Notes: a model not told the origin generated them from the sequence alone. Positions 1 to 7,535 are shown, counted from the first letter of the stretch. The stretch is DNA of 11,706 bases from CAYYAQ01 sp964469555 (GCA_964469555.1 CAYYAQ010000162.1:1-11706), one strand, 5' to 3'. Translations and numbers: made by a program.

Positions 1-603
1 AAGGGCTACGAGGTCATCGTCTTCCACGCCGTTGGATCCGGTGGTCGGGCGATGGAGCAGATGATGAAGGAAGGCATCATCGGCGGCGTCTTCGACTACG
101 CGATGGGCGAGATCGCGGACGAGCACTTCGAAGGGCTTCGGGCCGGCGGTCCCGAGCGGTTGACGGTAGCGGGCAAGCTCGGCTTGCCGCAGGTGCTGTG
201 TCCCGGCGGCGCGGAGCACCTCGGCGTGTTGGTCGATCCGCCCAACACCGTGCCCGACAAGTACAAGGACCACCAGTACGTGTTCCACAACTCGATCGTC
301 TTCGTGCCGCGGCTGCGGAAGTCCGAGATGGTCGAACTCGCCCAGGACATCGCGGACCGGCTCTCGCACACCAAGGGCAACGCCGTGTTCATGATGCCCA
401 AGGGCGGGACGGGCTCGTACGCGATGGAAGGCGGCGTGCTGCGGGACCCGGAGGGCGACGAAGCGTTCTTCGCAGAGTTGAAGGCGAAGTTGCCTGACAC
501 GATCGAGATTGTCGAACGCGACACGCACGCGGAGGACCCGGAGTTCGTCAAGGAATGCGTCGATCGATTGATCGGCCTGATCGAGTCGGAGAAAAACGCA
601 TGA
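1..603 (+). CDS. UPF0261 / Tm-1-like protein, C-terminal half (5' partial)
   Basis: The frame is open from base 1, so the start lies outside the window; 200 residues are visible, about half the usual ~400 of the UPF0261 family. It opens with a stretch containing VIVFHAVGSGGRAMEQ, the family's conserved F-H-A-x-G-x-G-G-R-A-M-E block. This is followed by GGVFDYAMGEIADEHFEGL and by VLCPGGAEHLGVL, both typical of the family's C-terminal domain. Relatives include the N-terminal domain of the tomato resistance protein Tm-1, whose fold binds ATP; the bacterial role is not established. No signal peptide can be judged because the N-terminus is missing. The stop codon overlaps the start of the next gene (ATGA), so the two are probably translationally coupled. 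Family assignment is confident; function is not. Confidence 0.88.
   Translation, partial: KGYEVIVFHAVGSGGRAMEQMMKEGIIGGVFDYAMGEIADEHFEGLRAGGPERLTVAGKLGLPQVLCPGGAEHLGVLVDPPNTVPDKYKDHQYVFHNSIVFVPRLRKSEMVELAQDIADRLSHTKGNAVFMMPKGGTGSYAMEGGVLRDPEGDEAFFAELKAKLPDTIEIVERDTHAEDPEFVKECVDRLIGLIESEKNA
588..602 (+). promoter_or_regulatory. Shine-Dalgarno GGAG and ATGA coupling site for the DUF427 gene
   Basis: GGAG at 588-591 sits 8 nt before the ATG at 600-602, inside the last codons of the upstream gene. The upstream TGA (601-603) overlaps that ATG. This fixes the start of the downstream gene at 600 rather than at an in-frame ATG at 555, and suggests coupled translation. It is the only strong, well-spaced Shine-Dalgarno I found in the window. 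Confidence 0.65.
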
Positions 604-881
604 AGGCGGTCTGGAACGGAGCGGTTCTCGCCGAAAGTGACGACACCGTGGTCGTCGAGGGCGCTCACTACTTCCCCTCGGACTCGGTGAATCGCGAGCA
701 CTTCGCAGACAGCGCCACGCATACGACTTGCAGTTGGAAGGGCGACGCGAGCTACTACAACGTCGTCGTCGGCGGTGAAGAGAACGCCGACGCAGCGTGG
801 TACTACCAGAGCACGTTGGAGGCTGCGAAGAACATCGAAGGCTCCATCGCCTTCTGGAAGGACGTCGAGGTCACCGAGTGA
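600..881 (+). CDS. DUF427 domain protein (NTP_transf_9 family)
   Basis: A 93-residue protein beginning MKAVWNGAVLAESDDTVVVE. It continues through YYNVVVGGEENADAAWYY and ends in AFWKDVEVTE. The order W-N-G-x-V-L-A-E-S, then E-G-x-x-Y-F-P, then T-x-C-x-W-K-G-x-A-x-Y-Y, then A-x-W-Y-Y, then I-x-G-x-I-A-F-W is the DUF427 pattern. It covers nearly the whole length, so this is a complete single-domain protein. It has no signal peptide or membrane segment and should be cytoplasmic. Pfam calls the family NTP_transf_9, but I know of no demonstrated reaction. It overlaps the UPF0261 gene by 4 nt, so it likely belongs to the same transcript. The start at 600 is chosen from the ATGA overlap, the GGAG spacing and the fact that the domain begins at that methionine. 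Confidence 0.88.
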   Translation: MKAVWNGAVLAESDDTVVVEGAHYFPSDSVNREHFADSATHTTCSWKGDASYYNVVVGGEENADAAWYYQSTLEAAKNIEGSIAFWKDVEVTE

Positions 882-965
882 TCCGATGACCGAGGTTCCC
901 TAATCCAGGCCGGGGCCCCAGTCCAACCTCGCCGTCTGGATCGTATGCGGCGTCCGCGATTGCAC

Positions 966-2495
966 TCATCGCGTCGACGCGAACCAAGTGTCCCAGGCTT
1001 TCGACATGGTAGCGACGCGATCGGGGTGTCGCGTGGCCAGGTCGGTCATCTCCGTGCGGTCCGCGTCCATGTCGTACAGCTCCCACTTCTTGCTGTGGGT
1101 GACGAGCTTCCACTTGCCGTCGCGGATCGCGTGCCCCTTGCGCCACTGCCAGAAGAGCGGCTTGCCGCGCTCCCACTCTTCCCCCCGGATCAACGGGGCG
1201 AAGCTGACGCCCTGCATCGGCACGATCTTTTCGCCGCCGAACTCCGTGGGGTAGGTCGCGTTGCCGACGTCGACAAACGTCGCCATCAAGTCGATGAGAT
1301 GCACCGGGGATCGAACGAAGCCGCCCTGGTTCTTCATTACCTTCGGCCAATGGACGATCAGCGGCGTGCAGATGCCGCCTTCGTGGCTGTGGTTCTTGTA
1401 GCGGCGGAAGGGCGTGTTGGAGACGTTGGCCCAATCGCGCTTGAGGGACGCCCAGCGGTCGATCGCCCCGATCCTGCCCTTGCCTCGACGGACGACTTCG
1501 GAAGAGCAGCCGTTGTCGGACGCGAAGATGATCAACGTGTTGTCGAGCTTCCCCTGGGCGCGGACCTTGGCGATCACCTTACCGATGTTCTGGTCGAGCC
1601 GATCGACCATCGCGGCGTAGACCTCCATCCGCCGCGCCTCGATCTTCTTCGCGTCGTCGGGGAGGCTGCCCCAATCGGCGTGGTCCTTCGGGGACTTGGG
1701 CGCATTGGCGCCGAATAGTCCGATCTTCCGCTGACGTGCGTAACGGGCAGCGCGGACCTTCTCGTAGCCCGCGTCGTACTTCCCTTCGTACTTCGCGATA
1801 TCCTCGGGCCACGCGTGAAGTGGGTCATGGGGTGCGTTGAAAGCCATGTAGAGGAAGAACGGTTTGTCTTCCTTCTCGTACTCGTCGAGGTACTGAAGTG
1901 CGTACTTCGTGAAGTAGTCCGTGGTGTAGAAGTCCTTCTCGGGCGGTGTGTACGGTTGGTGGGTGACGCCGTCGATGCACCATGCGCGGTTCTTCCGCTT
2001 CTGCGTCGGCTTGGGTTCCCCTTCGCGGGGCTTCCCGGGATTGAAGTAGTTGCACGCGCCGTCGCGCAGTCCGAAGTATCGGTCGAAACCGCGGTCGAAC
2101 GGGTTCTGCTTGCCGTGATGCTTGCCGACCATCAGCGTGCGGTAGCCGACCGAGCGGAGGACTTCACCGAGCGTCACGCCATTGCGGATGTTCCCCGGAC
2201 CGTTCGCCATGCCGACTTGCTGCGCGTAGGCGCCGGTGAGGAGGCAGGCCCGCGAAGGGAAGCACTTCGAAGTGTTGTATGCCTGCGTGAAGCGGAGGCC
2301 GCGCTGCGCCAGGCGGTCGAGGTTGGGCGTCTTGATCTCGCCGCCGTAGCAGCCGAGATCGGAGTAGCCCATGTCGTCCGCGAGAATCAGGATGATGTTG
2401 GGGCGATCGGGTTCCTGGGCCGTGGCCGTCTCGGAGGACATCACCAGGGCGAGAGCGAGAGCGAGCAAGGGCGTGGTCGAGGGGGGGCGGATCAT
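966..2495 (-). CDS. Exported sulfatase (arylsulfatase-type, formylglycine-dependent)
   Basis: A 509-residue hydrolase of sulfate esters. An N-terminal signal peptide (hydrophobic residues about 9-19, Ala-rich end near ATAQ) predicts export. The metal-binding DD pair is at residues 40-41, after NIILILADDMGYSDLG. The sulfatase signature CFPSR lies at 78-82; Cys78 would be converted to formylglycine. Other expected active-site residues are in place: Lys125/His127 in GKHHG, His223 in APHDP, Asp327/Asn328 in SDNG, and the late Lys367 in RYKNHSHEGG. The C-terminus (IRDGKWKLVTHSKKWELYDM) is the usual small subdomain. The overall pattern suggests the arylsulfatase AtsA-like branch, but the substrate cannot be read from sequence. 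The frame stays open to an ATG at 2666, yet residues before 2495 do not look like protein and would bury the signal peptide, so ATG 2493-2495 is preferred. A formylglycine-generating enzyme must be encoded elsewhere. It is convergent with the DUF427 gene and divergent from the exported protein at 2641. Confidence 0.93.
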   Translation of the reverse strand: MIRPPSTTPLLALALALVMSSETATAQEPDRPNIILILADDMGYSDLGCYGGEIKTPNLDRLAQRGLRFTQAYNTSKCFPSRACLLTGAYAQQVGMANGPGNIRNGVTLGEVLRSVGYRTLMVGKHHGKQNPFDRGFDRYFGLRDGACNYFNPGKPREGEPKPTQKRKNRAWCIDGVTHQPYTPPEKDFYTTDYFTKYALQYLDEYEKEDKPFFLYMAFNAPHDPLHAWPEDIAKYEGKYDAGYEKVRAARYARQRKIGLFGANAPKSPKDHADWGSLPDDAKKIEARRMEVYAAMVDRLDQNIGKVIAKVRAQGKLDNTLIIFASDNGCSSEVVRRGKGRIGAIDRWASLKRDWANVSNTPFRRYKNHSHEGGICTPLIVHWPKVMKNQGGFVRSPVHLIDLMATFVDVGNATYPTEFGGEKIVPMQGVSFAPLIRGEEWERGKPLFWQWRKGHAIRDGKWKLVTHSKKWELYDMDADRTEMTDLATRHPDRVATMSKAWDTWFASTR

Positions 2496-2640
2496 TGTTT
2501 GTGCGTTACGGACAACTCTTGTAGGCCTATCCCTCTGTTGGGCGAGAAAAGGGGCGATTACCCCGTCGCTTCCGGTCGATCCCGGCACCACGTGGAGGCC
2601 CTCTGCCGGAAACGACACCCACCATAGAACCCAACCGCGC
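2496..2640. promoter_or_regulatory. Divergent spacer between sulfatase and exported protein genes
   Basis: This 145-bp spacer separates two divergent starts and must hold at least one promoter for each, unless they are transcribed from further away. I could not find a convincing -35/-10 pair, operator or Shine-Dalgarno on either strand. The role is inferred from gene orientation only. Confidence 0.35.
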
Positions 2641-3660
2641 ATGAAGATCCCCTCGATAACTCTCATTTCAATCCTCGTGCTGTCCGTCGCGGCCTCGGCT
2701 CAGACGACCAGCAAGAGTTCGCTCACGACTCATACCAACTACGGAAACTACGCCCGGCAAGGCAACACGACGTCGTTCAGGACCGTGCCGGCGAACACCG
2801 AGCTCACTGCTGGAAAACAACTCGCCATCGGCGCCAGGACGAGTTCCGGCGGCGTCGACACGATCGTTGGCTGGAACCGTTGGAAAGGCAACGTAGTCAC
2901 CGTGGACGTTTCCGAGCAGGGCGCCGTGTCCGTCAGCTCGAACCAAAGGCTCTTCGTCGGAGGAAGCACTGCTTCGGCCAACGTGACGAACATCGTCCCT
3001 GGACCTCACTCACTGATGTTGACGATCGGCGGGCGTGCGGGTGAGGTTGGAATGCTCCAGTTCTTCGCGACGGGCATCACCGATCGCGGCGTTGGCGTGA
3101 AGTACGCGTTCGACGTCGGCAACAACGGGAATGTGGACTTTGCCTGGTCGACTTCGCACTACGCGTCCAAGTTGATGAAGGTCAGGATTCCGAGCTCCAA
3201 TCGTCTCCTCGTCAAGATCACGTCGACAGTAGTCGTGTCTGTTCCGACCGGTCGTGGAGTGCGCTACAAGACCGGCGCGAGCTTGCGTTTCACGCCCGGT
3301 CCGCACTGCGCGGCGCTGGCCTACGGGGAAAGTTGTGGCCCGCGCCTGTCGGGCGTGTTTTCGCAGGGATCGACGACCGTGACGAAGTTCGCGCTGACCT
3401 ACAGCAACGGTTCGAAGAACGCGCGTGGTCTGCTGGTCCTCGGCACGATGTTCACGCGGATCCCGATCCACGGGAGCAGGTGCGTTCTGTTGACCGACCC
3501 GCGCATCATCGTCCCGTTCAAGACGGACGCGCAGGGCAAGACGGCCTGGTCCTTCTCATTCCCGACCGGAACCGAAGCCGACATCAAGATCCAAGGAGCC
3601 GACCTGGGCGCTGGCGGCCCGCACCTGAGCAACGGCCTCCACGTCCTCTGCGTCAAGTAG
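2641..3660 (+). CDS. Exported beta-rich protein with planctomycete-type C-terminal module
   Basis: A 339-residue protein of unknown function. Residues 1-20 form a signal peptide (MKIPSITLISILVLSVAASA, cleavage likely before QTTSK). The mature part is rich in Ser, Thr, Gly and Val, with no recognised catalytic motif. Two stretches resemble each other: SSNQRLFVG leading to VPGPHSLMLTIG (about 98-130), and SSNRLLVK leading to TPGPHCAALAYG (about 185-228). This suggests an internal duplication of roughly 85-100 residues. From about 228 to the end (YGESCGPRLSG, then RGLLVLGT, RCVLLTDPRIIVPFKTDAQG and LSNGLHVLCVK) it matches a C-terminal module I associate with planctomycete surface proteins. That recognition is from memory, and the module's role is not known to me. 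ATG 2641 is chosen because the signal peptide begins there; the frame is open further upstream to 2371, but over sequence antisense to the sulfatase. No Shine-Dalgarno is visible. Confidence 0.85.
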   Translation: MKIPSITLISILVLSVAASAQTTSKSSLTTHTNYGNYARQGNTTSFRTVPANTELTAGKQLAIGARTSSGGVDTIVGWNRWKGNVVTVDVSEQGAVSVSSNQRLFVGGSTASANVTNIVPGPHSLMLTIGGRAGEVGMLQFFATGITDRGVGVKYAFDVGNNGNVDFAWSTSHYASKLMKVRIPSSNRLLVKITSTVVVSVPTGRGVRYKTGASLRFTPGPHCAALAYGESCGPRLSGVFSQGSTTVTKFALTYSNGSKNARGLLVLGTMFTRIPIHGSRCVLLTDPRIIVPFKTDAQGKTAWSFSFPTGTEADIKIQGADLGAGGPHLSNGLHVLCVK

Positions 3661-3677
3661 CAGAGTAGACGCCCGTT

Positions 3678-3723
3678 CTTCCCCGCGGAACGGACCGGTG
3701 TAGCGCGCCGGCCCGCGGGGAGG
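3678..3723. terminator. Inverted repeat between convergent genes, possible two-way terminator
   Basis: TCCCCGCGG (3680-3688) and its exact reverse complement CCGCGGGGA (3713-3721) form a 9-bp stem. One G-U pair and one C-G pair extend it to 11 positions. The 24-nt loop contains a smaller CCGG/CCGG pairing. It lies 19 bp after the exported-protein stop and just before the gnd stop on the other strand, the right place for a shared terminator. There is no U-tract on either side, so intrinsic termination is uncertain. Confidence 0.4.
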
Positions 3724-3734
3724 ACTTGGTCGCC

Positions 3735-5052
3735 TCAGAACCAGTCGTGATGGAAGTGCTCGCCTGACGGCTTGTCGGTGCGCTCGAAAGTGTGCGCGCC
3801 GAAGTAGTCGCGCTGGGCTTGCGTGAGGTTCTGTGGGAGCCGGGCTCGGCGGAAGCTGTCGAAGTAGGACAGGCTGGCGGCCATGGAGAGCACGGGCACG
3901 CCGTGCTCACAGGCGCGCGCGACGACGCGTCGCCAGCTGCCTTGATTGGCGACGAGGAAGCCGCCGAGCTCCTCGTCGAGCAACAAGTTCGTGAGTGAAG
4001 GCGTCTTCTTGAACGCCACCTTGATCCGGTCGAGGAAGCGTGCGCGGATGATGCAGCCGCCTTTCCAGATCCGAGCGATGGTCGAGAGGTCCAACTCCCA
4101 ACCCTTCTCGCCGCTCACTTGCTGCAACAGGTCCATGCCCTGGGCGTAGCTGCAAATCTTGCTCGCGTAGAGGGCGTCGTGTAGCTCGCCGAGCTGCGTG
4201 GATTGTGGGGAGCGGTACGCCGTGTGCCAGCGCCAGCTCCGCGGTCCAACGCCCCGTGCCCTTTTGTCCGGCGCGGTCGAGGATCACGTCGACCATCGGC
4301 TTGCCAGTCTCCGCATCCGTCTGCTTCAGGATCTCTGCCGTGATCTCGATCAGGAACGACTCGAGCACGCCGCGATTCCAGCGGTCGAACACCTCTGCCT
4401 GGGAAGGAGCGTCCTTGCCGAGCACGGTCTCCATGAAGTCATATGCCTCGGCGATCAACTGCATGTCGCCGTACTCGATCCCGTTGTGCACCATCTTCAC
4501 GAAGTGACCAGAACCACCGGGTCCGATGTAGGTCACGCACGGCCCATCGTCGACCTGCGCCGCGATGCGCGTGAGGATCGGTTCGAGTTCGTCGTACGCA
4601 TCCCGAGGTCCGCCGGGCATCAGGCTCGGCCCGTTGAGCGCGCCCTCCTCGCCGCCGGACACTCCCATGCCGACGTAGCGGAAGCCCTTCGCCTCGAGCT
4701 CCTCGCTGCGACGCTGCGAGTCGTCCGGGTGCGCGTTGCCGCCGTCGATGATCATGTCGCCGCGTTCCAATAGCGGCAGGAGCTTCTCGATCGTCTGTTC
4801 GGTCGCCGCCCCCGCCTTCACCAACAACAACACACGACGCGGTCGGGCGAGACTGCCGACGAAATCCGCGAGTTCCGCGAAACCCTGGACCGGCTCGTCG
4901 TCGATCTGGGCGAGGAACTCCTCCGTCTTCGCGAACGTCCGGTTGAAGACGGATATGGGGAATCCCTTGCGGGCGATGTTGAGCGCGAGGTTCTGGCCCA
5001 TTACGGCCAGACCCACGAGGCCGATTTCCGATGTTTTCTGAGTTCCGGTCAC
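3735..5052 (-). pseudogene. gnd: 6-phosphogluconate dehydrogenase with internal deletion and frameshift
   Basis: Gnd oxidises 6-phosphogluconate to ribulose 5-phosphate in the pentose phosphate pathway, producing NADPH. The first 284 codons (5052 to 4201) are canonical: the Rossmann stretch LVGLAVMGQNLALN, IDGGNAHPDDSQRR, the substrate loop GMGVSGGEEGA (Ser132-Gly133-Gly134), HFVKMVHNGIEYGDMQLI with catalytic Lys186 and Glu193, and KGTGRW. After GVPLPTI the frame turns to arginine-rich nonsense. The gnd C-terminus resumes in another frame from 4199 (LGELHDALYASKICSYAQG) and runs to AQRDYFGAHTFERTD and HHDWF at the TGA 3735-3737. Compared with E. coli Gnd, as I recall it, about 34-40 residues are missing at the junction, including the F-A-R arginine that binds substrate (Arg287 in sheep enzyme). 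Even with the frame restored, the protein would lack that segment, so this is either a pseudogene or an assembly collapse. The start is GTG at 5052; a 43-bp gap separates it from the HEAT-repeat gene upstream. Confidence 0.88.
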
Positions 5053-5095
5053 GCGCGGATTGTGCCCGAAGCGCGGACCGGATTCTCTCGTCGCC

Positions 5096-6352
5096 TCAGC
5101 GCTTCTTCGCTTCGATGCTGCCCGACTTCGGAGACGGAGTGGGAGGCGGAGTGCTGGCCTTCGCCAACTCTTCTCGTCGCTTCAGCCATGCGTCCCACTT
5201 CTTGGTGTCGGGGCCCGGATCCGCGTTCACGATTCGCCGTATCGCGCCGCGGTAGGCGTTGACGACCTCGACGACGTGGGATTTGACCGCGATGACGGTC
5301 ACGTCGAGCACCACGCCTGCGTGGAGGACGTCAACCTTCGGGTCGGCGATGAACGATGCCATGGCGACCTCGACGTCGAAGTCACGGATGTAGGCGATCT
5401 GCTGGATCACCGCCATGTGCGCCCGGGTCGCGCCGCTGGGAATCGCCCTTCGCATCATCCCGGCGGTCGGGCCGGCGGCGATGAGAAACGGAAGCGCATT
5501 CAGATCACGCAGCTCGCCGAACGCTTCGGCGGTGCGCACGCGGAATCTCGCGTTGTCGTCGAGCAGCAGCGGCGCCAGGTAGTCGATCGCGGCCTTCGTG
5601 CGACCGAGGTCCCTCGAGATCTGCATCGCTTCCCGTCGGACGTCCGGGGAGCTGTCCAGGATGGCGGTTCGGTAGACGAATCGATCGTTGCCCTTCGTCG
5701 GTCGTAGTGCGATGGCCTTGACCGAGGCGGCGCGCTGGAGCCTGTTGGCGACCCGGCGTGCACGCTTCTTGAGATGGACGTCGGACTCGGGGACGTGGGC
5801 GAGCAGCGCACTCACGGTGGCGAGCTTTGCTTTCGGGACCCTGCGCTTGATTCGGTACAGCAGCTCTCGGACCTTGATCTCCGGCCTCGCGGTACGCCAC
5901 TTCTTGGGGAGCACGATCTTCTCGAGTCCTGCCATGAACTCGCGGGTGCGCCGTTTCATCACCTGGCTGTGATGGGTGCTCCGCAGCACCTTGCCGAGGT
6001 ATCCCCACATCTCCTCGTGCAGTCCCCAGGTCTTCGCGATTCGCGCGAGTTCGAGCTGGGCGTGGCAGCTTCCGGCACCACTGCGCACCGCGATGCGCTC
6101 GAGAGCGTTGCGCAACTGTTCGTCGTTGCGCGTCCGCTGCCAGTCGACGTCGGTTTGTTTGATGCGCACGGTGCCGTCGAGTGTCGTGACGACGAGGATG
6201 GTCTTGCCGATCTTCTTCGTCTTGCCGACGAGGGTCTTCCCGTTCTTCAACACGACTTCGTCCGCGGCGACATCGGCGGTCGTCGCGAGGACAACGAGGA
6301 GGGAAGCGAGAGACGCGGGCAGGAATACCGGAAACAAGCGGTTGCGAGTCAT
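5096..6352 (-). CDS. Exported HEAT-repeat-like protein
   Basis: A 418-residue protein. Residues 1-30 are a signal peptide (hydrophobic core about 7-24, ending TTADVAA), so it should be exported. Residues 31-70 (DEVVLKNGKTLVGK, then VVTTLDGTVRIKQTDVDW) look like a small beta module common at the start of planctomycete exported proteins. The middle is helical and basic. Residues about 225-295 contain helix pairs resembling HEAT repeats (SSPDVRREAMQISRDLG, then DDNARFRVRTAEAFGELRDLNALPFLI). The stretch AHMAVIQQIAYIRDFDVEVA (312-331) reads like a conserved segment of such proteins. The tail after residue 399 is a Pro/Ser/Thr-rich run ending in Lys-Lys-Arg. No catalytic motif is seen, and a scaffold or binding role would be a guess. 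The ATG at 6350-6352 directly precedes the signal peptide. gnd follows 43 bp downstream on the same strand, possibly co-transcribed. Confidence 0.82.
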   Translation of the reverse strand: MTRNRLFPVFLPASLASLLVVLATTADVAADEVVLKNGKTLVGKTKKIGKTILVVTTLDGTVRIKQTDVDWQRTRNDEQLRNALERIAVRSGAGSCHAQLELARIAKTWGLHEEMWGYLGKVLRSTHHSQVMKRRTREFMAGLEKIVLPKKWRTARPEIKVRELLYRIKRRVPKAKLATVSALLAHVPESDVHLKKRARRVANRLQRAASVKAIALRPTKGNDRFVYRTAILDSSPDVRREAMQISRDLGRTKAAIDYLAPLLLDDNARFRVRTAEAFGELRDLNALPFLIAAGPTAGMMRRAIPSGATRAHMAVIQQIAYIRDFDVEVAMASFIADPKVDVLHAGVVLDVTVIAVKSHVVEVVNAYRGAIRRIVNADPGPDTKKWDAWLKRREELAKASTPPPTPSPKSGSIEAKKR

Positions 6353-6545
6353 GCTAGGACGAGCCTCGTTTGGGAGTGGTCACGCGAAAGAACTCGGGGG
6401 CCTTCGACGGTCGGGCTGGTGTGGCACCGGGTTCTGAGGGACACTGTCGAGGGGACTGAAACGGTTCCCCCGGCATATCGTACCGGTCCATTCGGCAGCG
6501 TCTACTCGACCTAGTCCACTCGACCATCTGGAGCACAGCGCACGC
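6353..6545. promoter_or_regulatory. Divergent spacer between HEAT-repeat and LolA-like genes
   Basis: This 193-bp region separates two divergent genes for exported proteins and should carry promoters for both. I see no convincing -35/-10 boxes. It holds a tandem 12-bp repeat (6500-6525) and a related inverted copy (6446-6456). A GGAG at 6530-6533 is 12 nt from the ATG at 6546, rather far for a Shine-Dalgarno. Confidence 0.4.
6500..6525. repeat. Tandem 12-bp direct repeat, possible operator
   Basis: GTCTACTCGACC (6500-6511) and GTCCACTCGACC (6514-6525) match at 11 of 12 positions, with a 14-bp period and a TA spacer. An inverted relative, GTCGAGGGGAC, lies at 6446-6456; it matches the reverse complement of the second copy at 10 of 11 positions. 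The pair ends 20 bp before the LolA-like start. The arrangement could bind a tandem-acting regulator, but no regulator gene is nearby. Confidence 0.45.
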
Positions 6546-7535
6546 ATGATCCATACCGCCGCGACGGTTCTCTTGATCTTGACTTCGCCGGGGAGTTGGT
6601 GCCCCGAAAGGAGCCCTCAGGGGAAGACCTACAAAACTCCGCAAAACCCTGCGATAGAAGGGGTTATAGAGAATCTAAGGAGCCGGGAGAAGGCCCTGAA
6701 GTCGGTCACGCTGGAGATGTCCACGATCGGCTCCTACCCGAGTGGATTGACCTTCCGAACGGACGGCACCCTGCGTGTCCTGGGTACGACACACTTTCAC
6801 ATCGACGTCACCACCCGCTTCGTCGCCGCTGACGTGAGCAGCAGGCTGGAAAAGGTCATCAGGCCCGACGGGGCCTGGACCTTTCAGGAGGGCCCGATGG
6901 AGAAGAAATACACCCACATGGACAAGGAGTTGATGGAGCGCCTGAAGTTCGCGGAGCGCGCCCTCGCCGCGGACAAGGACACCGCCATGCGCAACCCCGG
7001 GCCCATGGCGGGGAAGGGTGACGCACCGTTGGGCAGTGCGATGCTCGCCGCGCTCGACTTGCAGTTCGAACTCGAGATCCAGAAGGAATCGCGGAAGTTC
7101 GCAGGAGTCGAGTGCAAGGTGATCAGCGGCCAGTGGCGGGGTTTCAAAGGGCTCGCCAAGAGTCAGATCGACGACAAGGACTTTCCCCGCGCGGTGCAGC
7201 GCGTCGAAGTGTTTCTGCGAGCTACGGACGGCATCCCGATCCGGATGGTGCAGTACAACAAGAGCAAGGTCCTGTACGTGAAGGATGACAAGGGTGAGGA
7301 TGTGCCGCAACACGTGGAGGCCGTCGCGTTCGAGTTGAACATCAAGAACCTGAAGCTCGATCCGAAGATTGAAGCGGCGTCATTCCAACTGAAGGCTCCG
7401 GAGGGGACGAAGTTCATCCCGGTGATGGACCACAGATCATCGCGCGCGCAGATCAATCGGATCTTGGAAGAGTACGAGGACCTGAAGGAGAGCAAGAAGC
7501 CCGCTTCGCCACCGGTGAAGAAGTCAGGCAAGTAG
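6546..7535 (+). CDS. Exported protein, LolA-like fold (tentative)
   Basis: A 329-residue protein with a short hydrophobic N-terminus (MIHTAATVLLILTSPGSWC), probably a signal peptide. Cys19 is not in a good lipobox (preceded by Gly-Ser-Trp), so I do not call it a lipoprotein. The body alternates beta-strand-like stretches: ALKSVTLEMSTIG (50-62), GTLRVLGTTHFHIDVTT (74-90), WTFQEGPMEKKYTH (111-124), ECKVISGQW (189-197), RVEVFLRATDGIPIRMVQYN (219-238) and SFQLKAPEGTKFIPV (279-293). The order of a helix, successive strands, a 'progress through substrate' strand pair and the closing F-x-L-x-x-P-x-G is what LolA/LppX-like outer-membrane lipoprotein carriers show. Sequence identity is too low to be sure, and no ligand can be named. 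The tail is Lys/Pro/Ser-rich. It is convergent with prfC, with only 17 bp between the stops, and divergent from the HEAT-repeat gene. Confidence 0.7.
   Translation: MIHTAATVLLILTSPGSWCPERSPQGKTYKTPQNPAIEGVIENLRSREKALKSVTLEMSTIGSYPSGLTFRTDGTLRVLGTTHFHIDVTTRFVAADVSSRLEKVIRPDGAWTFQEGPMEKKYTHMDKELMERLKFAERALAADKDTAMRNPGPMAGKGDAPLGSAMLAALDLQFELEIQKESRKFAGVECKVISGQWRGFKGLAKSQIDDKDFPRAVQRVEVFLRATDGIPIRMVQYNKSKVLYVKDDKGEDVPQHVEAVAFELNIKNLKLDPKIEAASFQLKAPEGTKFIPVMDHRSSRAQINRILEEYEDLKESKKPASPPVKKSGK

Noticed and set aside
912..919. GGGGCCCC palindrome between the DUF427 and sulfatase stops as a terminator
   Set aside because: It is a perfect palindrome with no room for a loop, and no U-tract follows; the 84-bp gap shows nothing else I can support.
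966..968. Sulfatase stop TGA as a second selenocysteine codon
   Set aside because: The protein is already of full family length, sequence after the TGA is not sulfatase-like, and there is no redox motif.
2496..2666. Sulfatase start at ATG 2666
   Set aside because: The extra 57 residues show no protein-like pattern and would place the signal peptide inside the protein; ATG 2493-2495 directly precedes it.
3907..4200. Arg-rich extension of the gnd frame past codon 284 as a real alternative C-terminus
   Set aside because: It is out-of-frame translation of the genuine Gnd C-terminal sequence, which is intact in the neighbouring frame.
6600..6605. Cys19 of the LolA-like protein as a lipoprotein cleavage site
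   Set aside because: The residues before it (Gly-Ser-Trp) do not fit a lipobox, which needs a small residue at -1.
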